Positions 9,203-22,546 are shown, counted from the stretch's first letter. The stretch: DNA of 64,000 bases from Prunella strophiata (GCA_036583965.1 JAZBQD010000013.1:5372144-5436143), one strand, 5' to 3'. The notes: generated by a model not told the origin, from the letters alone. Program-made: numbers and translations.

Positions 9203-12200
9203 TCAGTCCGTTTTCCACACCTTGTTGAGGAATTTGACCACCTCATCGTAGATGATGAAGACGATGGCCACGTCAAGACACACACGGCCCAAGCGAGGCA
9301 CTGTACCCTTGTAAAACCTGCCAGGAATAGAGAGGGGGGCCATGGGGCTGGGTCCCCTCACAGCCCCTTCCCTGCCCATCCTGCCCTCCAGCCACCCCCA
9401 CTGCAGAGCTTACGCCAGGGGCCCTTCGTGCTTCATGATCTGGTAGGCGCAGTCCCAGGTGTTCTTGTACTTGTGCGCTTCCAGCCCCTGTGGGAAGGGA
9501 AAAGCAGGATCAGAGCCAGGGCTGCATCTGGGGGATTTTGGGGGAGAGGCAGAGAGCTGGGGGTGTGCCATGAGGAACTGATCTCTCTCCACTGCTGCAG
9601 GACACCAGACCCCACAGGGATGTCCCCTGCATCTCCCAAAACAAACCTCGTGGGCATCGTGTGCCTGCCCCAGGGACACTAGAGGGTGCCCCCAGCCTGC
9701 AGCAGGCAGAGCAATCCCACACCAGGCCCTGGCACTGTACCTGCATCCTGGTCTTCACCACATCCAAGGGGGTGTTGCCAAAGACACTCGCAGCTCCAGC
9801 AAGGGCTCCAAACACCCCAGTTACGAAGGGGTTCATGACCTTGTTGGGATTGTCCCCTGGGAAGGAAGAGAGGGTCAGGGCAGAGTGGTGGTGGGATTTC
9901 CACCTACATTCCCGAGGGAGCCTGCAAGGCAGGTCCCAGGTAGGGCTGCTTGTGGTCAGGGGGCAGTGCTGAGCTGGGTTCTGTCCAGCAGCACCTGCCC
10001 CACAGAGCCCACGCTGCACCAAGGGGCTCAGGGTGGGTGTGAAAGTGGTGCTCCAGCACTAGGACCCGTCAGCCCCACAAGCTGGTGCCATCCCCACCCC
10101 AGCATTCATCTTCCTGCACTCCAAGTGACTGAGCCATGAGAAATAAGGGATTTGTGGATGGAATACCCATCACAGCTCCCAAGGGTGGCTGGGGAGCCAG
10201 AGGCACAGCCAGGGTGGCCTGGGGGCCAAGGGCACCATACCTTTGTACCAGTTCCTGAGGGAGGTCATGACAAAGAAGCGGATGGCCTGGTTTGATCCTT
10301 GCTTGAGGACAGTTGCAGTTAAGCCCTGGTAGGTCCCCCTCAGTCCTGCAAGAAGAAGGTGTTGGAGGGGAGACCAGCCTCAAGTGGCAGACAAAAATCT
10401 CCCCAGGCCACCTGTCCAGCCTGTGCCCATCCACCACCTCCCACCCTGTCCCCAAAGCATGGCAGTACTCAGGGAGTCAGGGTGCCACTTTCCTGGGACT
10501 CACCCTGTTCCCGAACGATCTCCCGGACGCCATGGAAGAAACCACGGTATTTGGGGTTGGGAGAGGTCTGGTCATGGATAAACTTCACCTACAAGGAGAT
10601 GATGTGCTTGTCCTGGCTGAGGTAATGCAGATGTGATGGCCCCAAGAGCTGGCTGCCACCTACTGCCTTGTTCCAGGGACAGTCCCAAGACCAGAGCCAG
10701 CCCACGCAGCAAGGCAGCTCTGGGAGAGATCAGGGGGGAAGCCTGTGCCCATGGCCAGCAGTGCATTTTGCAGAGGAAAAGCTGGGAAACTGCTCCTGCA
10801 AGGAGCCATGTGGGGCTTACACTCATAAAAAATGGGTGACAAGATGGCTCCAGTGGGGAAGGGGCCAGGGCCACCTGACTTGACCTCCACAGGGCTTTCC
10901 AGCATCAGATCCTCCCCTACAAAACTGTCCTGAGCAAATGCATGCAGCCCTCAGGTCCCCAAAAGTTGGGCATCCCTGGGTTTTGCCCGCTCCCAGACCA
11001 GCCCAGCGAGGGGTGCCAAGGCAGGGGACAGTGGCAGCCACATCCACCCACCTTCACAGTCTCCATGGGGCAGACCACGGCCACAGCCTCAGCCACGCCA
11101 GCCCCCAGCCCGCAGATGAGGCCCCGGGTGCTGTCCAGCCGCCCCTGCTCGTCTCTCATCTGGTTGCTGAGGAACTCGAACATCCCGAACCTGCAAAGGA
11201 GCCACTGTGCCAACCCCTGGGCACCCAGACAGGGGTCTGCACCCCCCTGCTCTGGGTCCAGGAGCAGCTGCACACCCTGTGAGAGCCCTCCCTGCCTGGG
11301 AGACCACACAGCTTTGGTAAAACACCAACAGAGATACCAAGGGCAAAGCCACCCGCCCTTGTTTGCTGCTGTTGCAGGTCCCTCCCACCCACGCCTTGCC
11401 CTGGGGGCACGTACCTGACAGCAGCCTTGGGGATGGAGCCGTAGAGCAGCGAGCTGAGCCCCCGGTACAGCCCCCGCACGCCATGGTCACGCACAGTCTG
11501 CTTCACACAGTCCCCTGCGGCAGAGCACAGGGTGCCACTGTCACCCGCCACGCCGAGGACCCCCCAGCACTGCCCTGCCAACCCCCCAGCACCAGCCATG
11601 CTCCCCAGGAGCCCCAGACCCAGAGAGGGGCTGCTCACCAATGCCCTTGTAGCGGGGAGGGTTTGCCTTCTCATCCAGCTGCAGCTGCGTCTTCACATAC
11701 TCGGTGGGGAATGTGATGCAGATCTCGATCCCTCCAGCCAGGCCACCTGCATGGGACAGGAGGGGACACTGAGGCAGGAGCAGCACTGTGCCCATTCAGT
11801 GCCACATGGCTGCTCCCAGCTCCATGATGGCTGAGCCTGGGACATCTGGCAGCCAGGTCTGGGCTGGGACATCATATCCCTGTCCTCACCAAAACCCTGA
11901 GGACTCCACACAGCAGCAGGGCCCTGTGCCAACCTGGTGCCTTGCATGGGCATCACTGCCCTGCCATGGCAAGAGCTGTTGAGGAGGCTGGGCAAAGGGG
12001 TGGGAAAACAGGGCAAAACACTGCACCCATGGCTGCCTGTTTGGTGTGCTGCCCCTCAAAGGCACCTCTCCCTCTCTGGAGCCTCACACCTCCAGCTGAG
12101 CTGCCAGCACTGGGATGTACAAACCCAGAGGTGCTGCAGCAGGCCCAGCACCACTCCCCACACCAGCAGGAGCCCATCTGCAGCCCTGGCTGTGCTGGCA

Positions 12201-15200
12201 AGAAGCACAATTATCATCAAGCCTGTCTGGCTGCCCTGAGCTCCTGCAGTGGTGGCTGCTGGGCACTCATTACACTGGCTGCAGCCTTTCCTGATGGCCT
12301 GGGTAGCAGGGGATGCTGGCTCTCAGCTCTGGGGCTCCCCTCAGCATGGCTGGAGCCCTTGCAGCTGGACCCAGCTGTGCTGGGGGAGCTGGCTCAGCCC
12401 ATCTGGCTATGATGGATCACAGAGCCCCAAACAGTGCCCAGGTCCTGCTGAGCAGTAAGGAGCCCTTTGTGCTCACACTGGGAGGAAGCAGAGGGCTGAG
12501 CTGCCTCAGGGCTCACAGGGCCAACCCTGCTCCACCCAGCACAGGGCACAGGGCGCTGCCACTGGGGTCAACACCTCCCTGAGTGCCCCGAGGATCTCCC
12601 TGCTCCTTGCCCAGGGAGGGTGACTCATGCTCCAGCCCACAGGCTGGGGTGCAGCACTGTGGTCAGGTGGGCTCTCAGCTCCCAGTCTCCCATACAGCCT
12701 CCAGTGGTTCCTCCAGCCTGGCCATGGCCTTGGTGTGACTCAGCAGGTCTGTGGCCCCCACTGGCAGGCTTGGAGCCCCACCATGGCCTAGGGAACACAC
12801 TGACTCTGTAGGAGAGGCTGGGACTGGGTGCAGTGGTTGTTATCCTGCTCTGCAGTGAAGCAAAGGCTGGTGCCACGTGGCACAGCTCTGCTTATCAGCA
12901 CCCTCAAAGTACCCCCATGAAGGGATGCTGATAGGGGACACCACAGGCCCGTGGCTGCTCCCTGTGACAACAGCAGACTCCTTGGTCCAGCAGACTTTCT
13001 CACAAAGTTGTATTTCTTCTGCATTGCCTCCACACATAGAAGAGATCACTCTGGTGTTGCCAGCTCTCCCCTGTCAGTGCCACTGGCAACTGGCATCCTC
13101 AGGAGCACTGCTGCCTCCCCTCAGCCCAGTCCTTCTACAGGGAAGGGGAAAACAGCCTCCCCACATTCCTTCCAGCAGCTGAGCAGCACCCATCTTAAAG
13201 CAGCCTTATGCTGGTTTTTCCCCTCAGGCACAAAAAGAACCAGGCTGCACCTCTTATCCAGGGAGCCAAGAAGCCAGGCCAGCCTCAACACAGCTGGGGC
13301 AAGCAAAGCTCAGCTTCAAAGAGCATCCCACTCCTCCCACAGGCACGGCAGGGATGGGGACACCAGCAGGGTGGATGGGGACACCGTGGCACTGAGTACC
13401 CAAGGCAGGACACGCCAGCCCAGCTGGGCAGCATCCCGGCCCTGTGGGGATGGGGCATGAGGCCAGCCCAGCTCTGCCACAGCAAACAAAGGACTCCTTG
13501 TTTGCCACTGTGTTCCCAGGGGGGCTGGAGCTGCCCAGCCCAGCCCAGCCCAGGCAGGCGCTTCTCAGGAGGCGGCGCTGGGTGAGCACTGCCAGCCCCG
13601 AGGCAGCACCCGCTGCTCTGGGGGCATGGAGGAAACACAGGGCCAGCTCACGGCCCTGCAGCCAGCCAGCAGCTCCCCTGGGGCATCACAGGAGGACAGC
13701 CACCATCCCCAGGGTCCCCAGCACACCCCTGCTGCCCCCTCAACTCTCTCCCACCCTTGGAGTGTCCGTCAGAGGCAGACACTGCCAGTCCCATGGCAGG
13801 GGGGCTGGCTGAACACTCATTTCTCCTGCAAAGACAAACAGCTCCTGCAGGAGCAGCTGGCAGGCCCCAGAGAGCAGCTCGATGAGGAGCAATGTCCTCC
13901 AGCTGGGTGCAACAGTCCCCAAAAAGCTGAGCACCAGCTGGCACCTCTCCACACTGCCACACACCACTAGTGCCACCAGCCTCGCGCCACCACAGCCACA
14001 CCAGCACCCCGAGTGCTGCCAAGGCCACTTCCCTCCCTCCCACACTGCAGAATTGAAGTGCTGGATGTTTCAAGCACCATAAATATTTGTTCTCTCTCAG
14101 TCCCCCAGCACCAGCTCCTCCCCCAGCACACCCAGGAGCCAGAGAGCAGGGAAGCACCCAGGACAAGCAGCAGTCCAGGGGCACCCAGCACCTCAGCTCA
14201 TGGCAGCCACACCAAATGCTACAGGGAGAGAGGCTGCACCCCCTGCAATCTGCTCACAGCCCCAGTGGTCACACTTGCATGCAGGGGAGGCAGAGGCTCT
14301 GCCCAGCATCCCACAGGCAAAGCCATCCACAGGAGCCCAGCAAAGGAACAGCACATTGTTCCTGGGAACTGGCAGCCTCTGGGGCAATGAGGTTGCCCTA
14401 GCCAAGGATGAAGGAACAGGGCACCCATGCTGCCAGGTCCCCTCCCTGTTCCCCAGTGTTGTTCTGGCTTAAAATCCCATGGGAAGGTGCATAGAGAGCA
14501 GGGACTCTGGACACACTCCACGACTTGTGGCAATTTTAATCCATTTTCTTTTGCCCACACAGAGACAGGGTGGCACAAGCCACCTGCCCTGCAGCCCCCT
14601 GGAAGCAAGACCCATCAGAGGTCCTGCTCTGCTGTCATCTCCTCTCCCCACACAGTTTTACCCCAGCAGAAACCTCATTCTATGCAAATAAATCACCCCA
14701 CTGCCCACGAGCAGCAGCTTTGTCCAATCCCCTTCCTCTCCAGGGCTGCAGGGACTTTGCAACCTGTTTACCCGGACTTTACACAGCAGCTCCAGCTCTT
14801 GCAACACCACGGAGTCAGCAGGAACAGCAGCACTCAGGAGGTGAAAGAGCACACGGGGCAGCTGAGATGCCGGGCCAAGGCTCTGGCTGCTCGCTGGGTG
14901 CAGCAGAGCCAGAGGAGAGGGAACGTCCTTCAGGGAAGGTCGCTCTGCCCGGCCCCGGGAAGGTGCCCCCGGCGGGGGGATCCCACTCCCAGCACCAGGA
15001 GTGGCTCCCTGCCTGCAGCAAGCCTGCAAGTGCTTCAGCTGCCAGCTATCCTGACAGTGCAGGCTCAGCGGGAAGGGAGAGAAGGGAAAAATACCCTGGC
15101 AGAGTTTTCCCAGAAAAAGTTCAGCTTTCCCCGGCAGAGAGGCCCGAGGAGGCCGTCCTTTGAGGACACGCCTGCAGCCCGTGGGCACGGCTGGGGAGAG

Positions 15201-18200
15201 CTGGCAGGAGGGAAAAGAGGGTTTTTTGGGGACAGTGGGAGGGTGCTGCCCCTGCAATGCTGACACAGCACGTGATGGCATCAGCACACGCAGGTTCAGC
15301 TCCACACACCGTCCATGAGCAGCTTCTGGGACAGCACTGAGCACCCCCACCCAGGGACCCCAGCTCCAGAGCCAGGCAGCGCCGAGGGCGGGAGGATGCA
15401 GCTGCAATGGGGAGGACAAGCAGAGCCCCAGGAATGACACAAACCAAGGCTGCACAGCCAGGACTGGCACTGTCACCCTCTGCAAACTCCTACCCAGAGG
15501 CAAGTGCCCCAGGGGACACCCACTGCCCTGTCTGGGAGCCACAGAGGGGCAGGGGGTGGCACTGGCCCCTCTGCCACTCCTGCAAGTGGCTGTGCCTGCA
15601 AAAGCATCCTGCTCCTGCAGAGTGATGGAGCAGCAGGTCTCTGTGCAGCTCTGATGAGAAGTGAGCACCTGGGGAGCAATTTCAGTCTCTCCATTTTAAG
15701 AGTAATTTCACATGCTGACATACCAGCACCTGATTTCCATATAAAAAGCACCTTTTAACTTCAGATTCGTTAGGATCCTTTCAGGCCAGAGGGAATTATT
15801 CCTAAGGGTCTGGAAGCAAAGCAGCAGAGCTCTCCCAGGGCCCATGCCTGGAGCTTCTCCATTCTGTCAGCCGGGTGGCTGAGGATGGTGGGAAGGCACA
15901 AACAGGCTCTCAGTGCAGGCTGAGCCCTGACTTCCCCATTCTGGGGGCTCCCAGCCCACGTGCAGAAGGTGCAGCTGGATGGGGTGAGCTGAGCAGCTGA
16001 CATGGGTGACACAGACCACACACTACAGGCACAGGGTCCAATCCTGTCCAGCTCCTGGATGCTGTGCTTACAGCATGCAGCACTCTCACAAGGGGACTTG
16101 GTGCCCTTTCCCATTAGCCAACATAGCTTTTGGAGCTGGGGAAATAAGGAAGAAAAAACTCCAAGAACCAAAGACCATCAGGCTGCTACGAACCAGGAAG
16201 GCAGAAATACCCACCAGCAGCTTGTGACAGGTCTCTGCAGCCCAAATTGCTGCCTGCTCCCCTCACGGAGGGACCAACCCCCCTGGCAGCCATCCAGGCT
16301 GCTCTTCACCCATCCATTGCCGTGGAGCAATCCTGCCCTGCCTGCCTGCAGCGGTGAAACGGGTTTAACAGCTCCACCCTCCCAGCACTTCCCACCACGG
16401 GCCATCTTGTGAAACTGGGGGCTCAGGAGCAGGCAGGAGCCTCGCTGGGGCTGCAGCTCTCCAGGACAGCTGGCTCTGGGCAGAGCTCCAGCACTGCCAT
16501 CCTCACCCAGGCACCTCCTCCAGCCACCGACAGTCCTTCACCAGCCATCCGCAGCCACATCCTTGTGGAAAACCACCACGGGGGCGGCTCTGCCACCCAA
16601 AGTCTGACTCAGTGCTGAGATGGGGAAGGCTGCTTCCCCAAACCAGACTGCCAGAAGTTTGCTTGTGTTTTGGGTTAGAAGTGAAAAAACATGTCCTGCA
16701 ACAGGTCAGCAGGCTCAGAGGGTGCCTGTCCCCATGCTGGGGTTAGGAAGGTCTCCCTCCCATCTGACAGGGGCAAGGCCAGTGGGGAGCACAGGGGCCC
16801 AGCATGCCCAGCAGTAAGCACACACTCACAGCTGTTTTGGTCATGGGAGTGTGCTACAGGCAGGCTGGTGACAGTCTGAGCCCCCAGGGAAACAGAATGG
16901 CAAACATGAGAGGCGCCCCTCTGTACCCTGTGCCACCGTGGGTAAACAGCCCCGTGCAAACAGCGCTGCAGATAACGCTACGGATGGGATGAAATAACTT
17001 GTCCTGAATATTACTGGAACTGTCCTGTTTGAACAGGCCGTCCTTTCACAACTCACTCATTCATCACCTCTTTGCATTTACTTCTCAATATGACAATTAA
17101 TCATTATTACAATTTAAACCTCTCAGCTTTGAGTATGATGGCAGAAGCTGTTTCCCCATGCTCACAGTCACAACATCCTCTGCCTGTGGTGCTGATTCCA
17201 CCTTTGGGGACTGCCAGGTTCTTTGTCCTGCTCAAGTCACCTTCTCCCCATTGCCCTGCATACCTCAAGGCCCCAGGTTTGTCACCATGAGCTGCCTCCT
17301 GGCCATCCCACCACTTAACTTCAGACAGCAACTTTTCAAGTGTCAAAAACTCTCTTAAGACATGCGACAGGGAGCCAGTGTCAGAGCCCAGGGCTGTTGC
17401 ATGACACCCCCAGCACAGCCCTGTAGCTGGATGAAGGAGCCACTGTCAGGACTGAGACTTCTCTGGGGACAGGCTCTGATCTCCCAGCCTCCAACACAGG
17501 GGAGTGACTGCTGTACCAAGCACTGGAGCACAGAGAGGGAGAAGAGATGGCCAAAAAAAAACAATCCCTGCTGTCAAGAGATGACCTGAGACCTCAGGGC
17601 ACAAGCAGGAGCAGGGAGGCTGCATTGGCATGCACCACACAGCACCATCAGAGCTGAGAGAGATGCTGCAACATCCCCAAGCTGTCAGCTCATGGTGCTC
17701 ATCGTCTCGGGAAGATGGACGACTCCTTCGATCATTTACATCAGCCCAGAGAAAATGGTTGCCTGCAGAATGTCAAGCAGAACATCAGGCATGTGAAAAG
17801 CTCAGAAACTCCCATTTCAGAGCCCAGAGTTAACCCCAGCTCATACAGAATCCATTCAGACCTAAGGGACACCCCAATGTGGTTTCCTGGCCCTGGGCTG
17901 ACATCCTCCTCCCACCAGGAGCCTTGGGACTCTTACAGGTTTCCACTGCCCATGAGGGTTCCCAGGGTCCTTGTGCCCCACTCCCCAAACAGATGAGAGC
18001 CACAGGAGGCAACTGCAGGAGAAAGCACAGCCAGGAGTGATGTACTGAGGGCCAGCAGACCTGGCAGGACTGGTTTCCTCCACGCTCTCCAATCTTTCCC
18101 CCTGGCTGTGCTTAGCCTCCACCCAGCTCAGCATGAAGGGAGAAACATCCCCTACTCTGCTGTGAGCACCAGGCATCTCTCTCAAACCCAGGGAGTGTGC

Positions 18201-21200
18201 TGGACCACAGCCATTCACAGCAGCACAACCTCCCTCACACCCTCTCCTGAGAGCAATGGCCCTGGAAATCCAGATGGACTTGGGACTTTTGGGAAAGGAG
18301 ACCTGCTCTGCAAGAGGCAAGTCTCAGCTTTCACACCCAGTCCCTGACTCCTCTCCTCTGCATTTCCTAAGAAAGATAATATCAAGGATTAACAAAGAAG
18401 AGGAAACTGAAGCTCCAATTACTGCTTTGTTCAGGAGCCTGGGCTCCCTTGCTGAACCCTGCTTTATGCCCTACCCTCTCCCTGCAGTCCCTCTCCCCTG
18501 CCCATGCTCCCCCCAGGACCCTGGTGCACAACACCAGGGTAGCAACCACAACCCCTGTGAGCTCTTTCCAAATCCAGCACCATGTAGGACAACATTCAGG
18601 CATCCTGCCTCCCTGGCCAGGCAGGATTAGGTGTAGGTAGAAACAGCAACTGTGCAACAGCCCCTGGGTGAGCAGAGATACCATGCAGAGAGCAAGGCAG
18701 CTGGGAGCTTCTCCGTGGGAGGGAGCAGACCCCAGGCTTCAAAGCTGGCTAGAAACAGAATAAGGCTGTACTTAACTCTGGCGAGGGCAGGCAGAGCCTT
18801 TCATCACATGAGCACTGCTAACCACGAGCAAAGTTCTCAAGAGGTGGGCAGGGGTGCAAGGCTTTGCCTGCAAATGGCAAAGACCATTTGTACTGGGCTG
18901 GAAATAGCCCAGACTGCAGGCTGACTTGAGCTGACCCAGCAGCACCAAAATGAGCTGCCAACGTGGCATCCAAAAACCCAGTGAAGGAGCACTCTCAGGA
19001 TTCCCAGAGGTGACTGATGACTCTGCCACCAGCTCTGCCACCAACATTCCTGTCTCACCACTTAACTGCCTTTATGTCAAGCTCCCCACTGCAGTGTAGC
19101 CCTGTGCTGGGAGCATAGCAGACCAGCAGCACCCAGCCCTTCAGGATGCTGATGGGAGGGACAGGAGTCAGGTGGGCTGTTTGGAAACCACAGCACAAAA
19201 TGGGAAAGCTGGCTGTGGGAGGCCAGAGACAGGGCTGGGCTCCTGGCCCACCTGCTAACAGATTGTCATCCAGCAGAAGAGGCCGAGCTGCCTTCATGTG
19301 CTCGGGCCACACGTGGCCACAGCAGCACCAGCAGCATTGTCACTGCAAGGTGAAGTGCTGCCTTGGCACACAACAGCTGCTTGGACAAAGGAGAGCCCAT
19401 TAGCAAATTAATTTTTAACCTTGCGTTTTGTCTGTTGCGACAATTGAAAGGGAAGAGCTCTTGGCAGACAGAGCTTGACTTGCATCTCTTCAGAAAAGAG
19501 CCAACCCCAGCCTGTTGAGGTCTGGGCAGCTGAGGGAGCTGTGCCTCCCTGGCAGAGGATCCCAGTTACACACAGGGTCTGGGAGCAGATATGCACCCAG
19601 GGAGGGATGATGGCTTATTTAATTCCACCAGCACAGGCTGATGAAGCCCAGCAGGAATGTTCCATCTTAACACCTCCAGCTCTCCAGAACATGGAGCACA
19701 CACACACCCCTGTCGTGCAGACAGATGTCAGATGAGAAACTCTGAGAGCATCAGCAAACCCCTTAGAGTCAGCAGACAGCCACAAACAGCACTGCATCCC
19801 CCAGCAAGGGGCTGGAGGGCTGAGCAGACCAGGGCACAGGGAGTTAACAGCAGCTTTCTCCCATTTCTGTGGTTCTCTAATACAATTAGATGCCACAGAG
19901 GCTTGGCTGGACTTCTGCCCATTAACCAATTACTCTGATTACAGCATGTGAGGAGAAGACCAGCATCTCAATAGGGTCCTTCTTCTACCTCTGCAGCTTC
20001 ACATAAGCCCAGAAGGGCCCCACTCACACAGATGCACATACAGATCCAAGCTGTATTGCCCAACCTGGCACCTGGCAAAGGCCACAAGCACCATATCCCT
20101 TCCTTTACATTGGGACAGCTTCCAGGCATACCCACAGCAACTCTTCTGGCAGGGGAGAGCAGAGCAAGTCTGCTGCAACCTCTCTCACAGGAGGCTGATT
20201 CTAGTAAGCTGATGATCCTGATTACAGATCTACACTAGATGTGTGAAAGTGTCCGGGTACATTGGTCCAGGCAGTGACAACCTGATGCTTTCATTGCACT
20301 TGGACAGCAAGCTGGGAAAGACTGGGAAGGGTGGGCAAGAAGGAAACATCCTGTCCTTCCCATCCTAAAATTGGATTAAAGTCATATTTAAAAGACCTTT
20401 AAGTCAAGAGACCGGAAAAAACCAACCCATTTTGAGGTGGGGCAGCAGGGAGGGGCACAGAGCTCTGGAAGAGCCTGGTCTCACCAAAGGGCTCACCTGA
20501 GCGAGAAGGCACCCTCTCGTTGGAGGCTGCCGCCTCCTCCTTGTGCCCCAGCCCTTTGGCCAGGCAGAGGGATGGCAAAGTCCCTTCCCGGAGACGTGGC
20601 GCTGGGAGGCTTCGGCACCCTTTGCACGCTCCGACAGTTCTCCCGGTGCTGCGAGGGAAGCCGCCCGCCGGGGCGGGGGCAGGGCCGGTGGGCAGAGCCG
20701 GAGCGGCCGCGGCTCCGCTCCCCGTGCGGGCACAGCCCCGCTGCTCCCCGGTCCCGCTACTGGAGACTGGAGCTCTGCCCTTGGAGGGGAGCAGGGAGTT
20801 GGACAGACAAACAAAGGCACAATCGTAGGAGGGGGAATTGGCTGGAAAACACAAAAGCTCTAAACATGCCAATCATGTCGAGGCTGCGATGGCTCATTTC
20901 AAAACAAAGACGCTAATCTCCACTCTGGGAATTGTCCTGCGACTGGCAGGAGAAACCAGGGAGCTAATGAACAGCTACAAAGGAGTTTAACAAGCCTGCG
21001 ACTGTCTTGGACTCCATTCAGCTCAGAGCTTGAAGCAGCCACAAGCAGGAGGCAGAGCGTTAACTCTGCAGTTACTGCTGCACTCGGTGCAGTTACTGTT
21101 TTGATCCCATGGAAGTGGTCAGAACTGGCCGGGAAAACACGCCCTGATCCAAGAGACTGATGCTCAGGCACAAAGGAGGGACCGGCAGCCTTCAGAGGAG

Positions 21201-21802
21201 CTGCATCACGCAGCCTGCGGGACACAGCTAGGGCAGGGACTACCGACTGCTGCTGCTTCAGCCCTGTCCATTAACACCCTCGGGGGAGCATATGGGGCCC
21301 TTTCTGCCACCAGCCTCTCCCATCAGTTCCGCTCGCTCCTGCTGAACCCCCGAGCGCCGCTCGCCCCGCGTCACTGTCCGAGCCCAGCAGCACCTTCCCG
21401 GCCGGACCGCCGGGTGCAGAAAGAGCCTGGCAAGACGCTGGGGTCTGCGCGGATAGCGGGAGCCCCGCAGCCAGCTCCGGGCTCGGGATGCAGCTGCGGG
21501 AGCTCTTTGGCTGTGGCTGAAGGCAAACCGCGGTGCAGCGGAGTCGCTTTCCGCGGGCAGCGGGAGAGGGGCAGCAGTCCCGGGATGGAGCAGCACCTGC
21601 GGGAGCGCCACCGCCCCGGGGCGGGCCCGGCAGCCCCCGCCCAGCCGGATGCCCACGCTGGCAGCGGCGGGGCGAGCCCCGTCCGCAGGAGAGCCCCGGG
21701 AGCCCCTTACCTGCCAGGATGGCCTTGCCGGGGTGCGTGAGCTTGGCTTTGCCGGCGGGGGGCGGCGGCGGCCAGGCTGCGGGGCGCGGCGGGGGCGGGC
21801 AT
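9203..21802 (-). CDS. SLC25A1: SLC25A1, mitochondrial tricarboxylate (citrate) carrier
   Basis: Nine coding exons in transcript order: 21711-21802, 11639-11746, 11415-11514, 11052-11190, 10504-10588, 10241-10345, 9741-9856, 9414-9487 and 9203-9317 (TGA 9203-9205). With one extra base removed from exon 1 the product is 310 residues (human 311). It has the three-fold mitochondrial-carrier repeat; the signature P-x-[DE]-x-x-[KR] appears as PTEYVK (44-49), PMETVK (141-146) and PLDVVK (239-244). The C-terminus ends [12 protein letters not shown], as in vertebrate SLC25A1. The carrier exchanges matrix citrate/isocitrate for cytosolic malate across the inner membrane and feeds acetyl-CoA to lipid synthesis. 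All splice borders are canonical and phases agree. Introns 2-8 are short, but intron 1 is about 10 kb. Exon 1 has an apparent +1 frameshift in a six-base G run (21757-21762), almost certainly an assembly error given the conserved remainder. Confidence 0.95.
11747..21710 (-). other. SLC25A1: SLC25A1 intron 1 (about 10 kb)
   Basis: No supported gene was found inside. The sequence is moderately GC-rich, mostly unique to the eye, with long but composition-driven open frames on both strands (for example 14427-15263 plus and 14658-15668 minus, which overlap each other). A CpG-richer pocket at about 20560-20770 could be an alternative promoter or first exon, but no reading joins exon 2 convincingly. 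Confidence 0.6.
20560..20770. promoter_or_regulatory. CpG-rich pocket inside SLC25A1 intron 1
   Basis: A local cluster of CpG and GC runs (for example around 20659-20735) stands out from flanks that are poorer in CpG, about 1 kb downstream of the main SLC25A1 first exon. It could be an intronic regulatory element or alternative start. Evidence is composition only. Confidence 0.3.
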
Positions 21803-22130
21803 GGCCGCGCTGCTCCGCGGCTCCGGCTGCCCGGCGGCGGCGGCCGAGCCCTATTTCAGAGCCGCGCCCGCGAGGGGCGGCCCCGGCGGCGTCACATCCT
21901 CGTGGGGCGGGGCGGGGGCGGCCCGTGGGGACTCGGGGAGCGGCTCTGCGGGGAGCGGGGCAGCGGGTGAACGGCGGCGGAGCAGCAGCGTGACCCGGCC
22001 CGGCCTTCGGTGCTGCGGGAATGGGGGCTGCTCAGCCCGCTCCCAGGAATCCACGGGAAGCGCCTCCGCGTGGGCACGGAGAGATGCCGGCCCGGCCGGA
22101 GGGACGTGGGCAGCAGTGCCCCCTCTCCTG
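21300..22130 (-). promoter_or_regulatory. SLC25A1: SLC25A1 CpG-island promoter
   Basis: Dense CpG sequence surrounds the start codon (21800-21802). GC boxes of Sp1 type lie upstream, for example GGGGCGGGGC at 21904-21913 followed by another G-run. No TATA box is seen at a suitable distance. A CpG-island promoter fits a broadly expressed metabolic gene. Confidence 0.6.
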
Positions 22131-22435
22131 AGCAGCATCAGCACCTCCGGGCACGCCTAGGCCAGGACTAGCTCTGAACCACCCCAAACCCCGCGGTCAG
22201 CGAGGATACAACAGGGCGCTCCTGCGCGGTGACGACGGTCCGAGGGGAGGGAAAGGGGAAGGTTTGCTCATCTCAGGCCCTTGGCTTGAATCCTTTCTGT
22301 TTCAGTGAGGAAAGGAGACCAGGAACTCCCGGGGTAGGAAGCGCATGTGAACGCCCAGCGCAGGCGGAAGAGAAACAAAAACATTCTTAAATTAAAAGGC
22401 TGCTGTGAGTGCAATGACACTCCGGGCTTAGCCGG

Positions 22436-22546
22436 GGTTGGTTGGTGCTTTTGGGTTTTTTTTTGGTTGGTTGTTTTGTTGGTTTTTGTTTGTTTGTTTG
22501 TGGCTTTTTTTTTTTTTTTTTTTTTTTGTGGGGGGGGGGGGGGGGT
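22436..22546. repeat. T/G-rich low-complexity tract with (T)23 and (G)16 runs
   Basis: GGTT/GTTT-type repeats lead into 23 T (22505-22527), then GTG, then 16 G ending at 22545. On the minus strand this reads C-run, A-run, then AAAC repeats, like the A-rich tail of a retroposed sequence, though no body is recognisable. The abrupt homopolymers are also places where assemblies fail. Confidence 0.8.

Noticed and set aside
14427..15668. Two long overlapping open frames on opposite strands (278 codons plus, 336 codons minus) in SLC25A1 intron 1
   Set aside because: They overlap each other, have proline/serine/cysteine-rich composition typical of GC-rich non-coding sequence, and show no domain or splice support.
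20399..20872. 157-codon minus-strand frame in the CpG-rich pocket, as an alternative SLC25A1 first exon
   Set aside because: There is no donor in a phase that joins exon 2 convincingly, and no similarity to carrier N-termini. Only the compositional pocket is kept.
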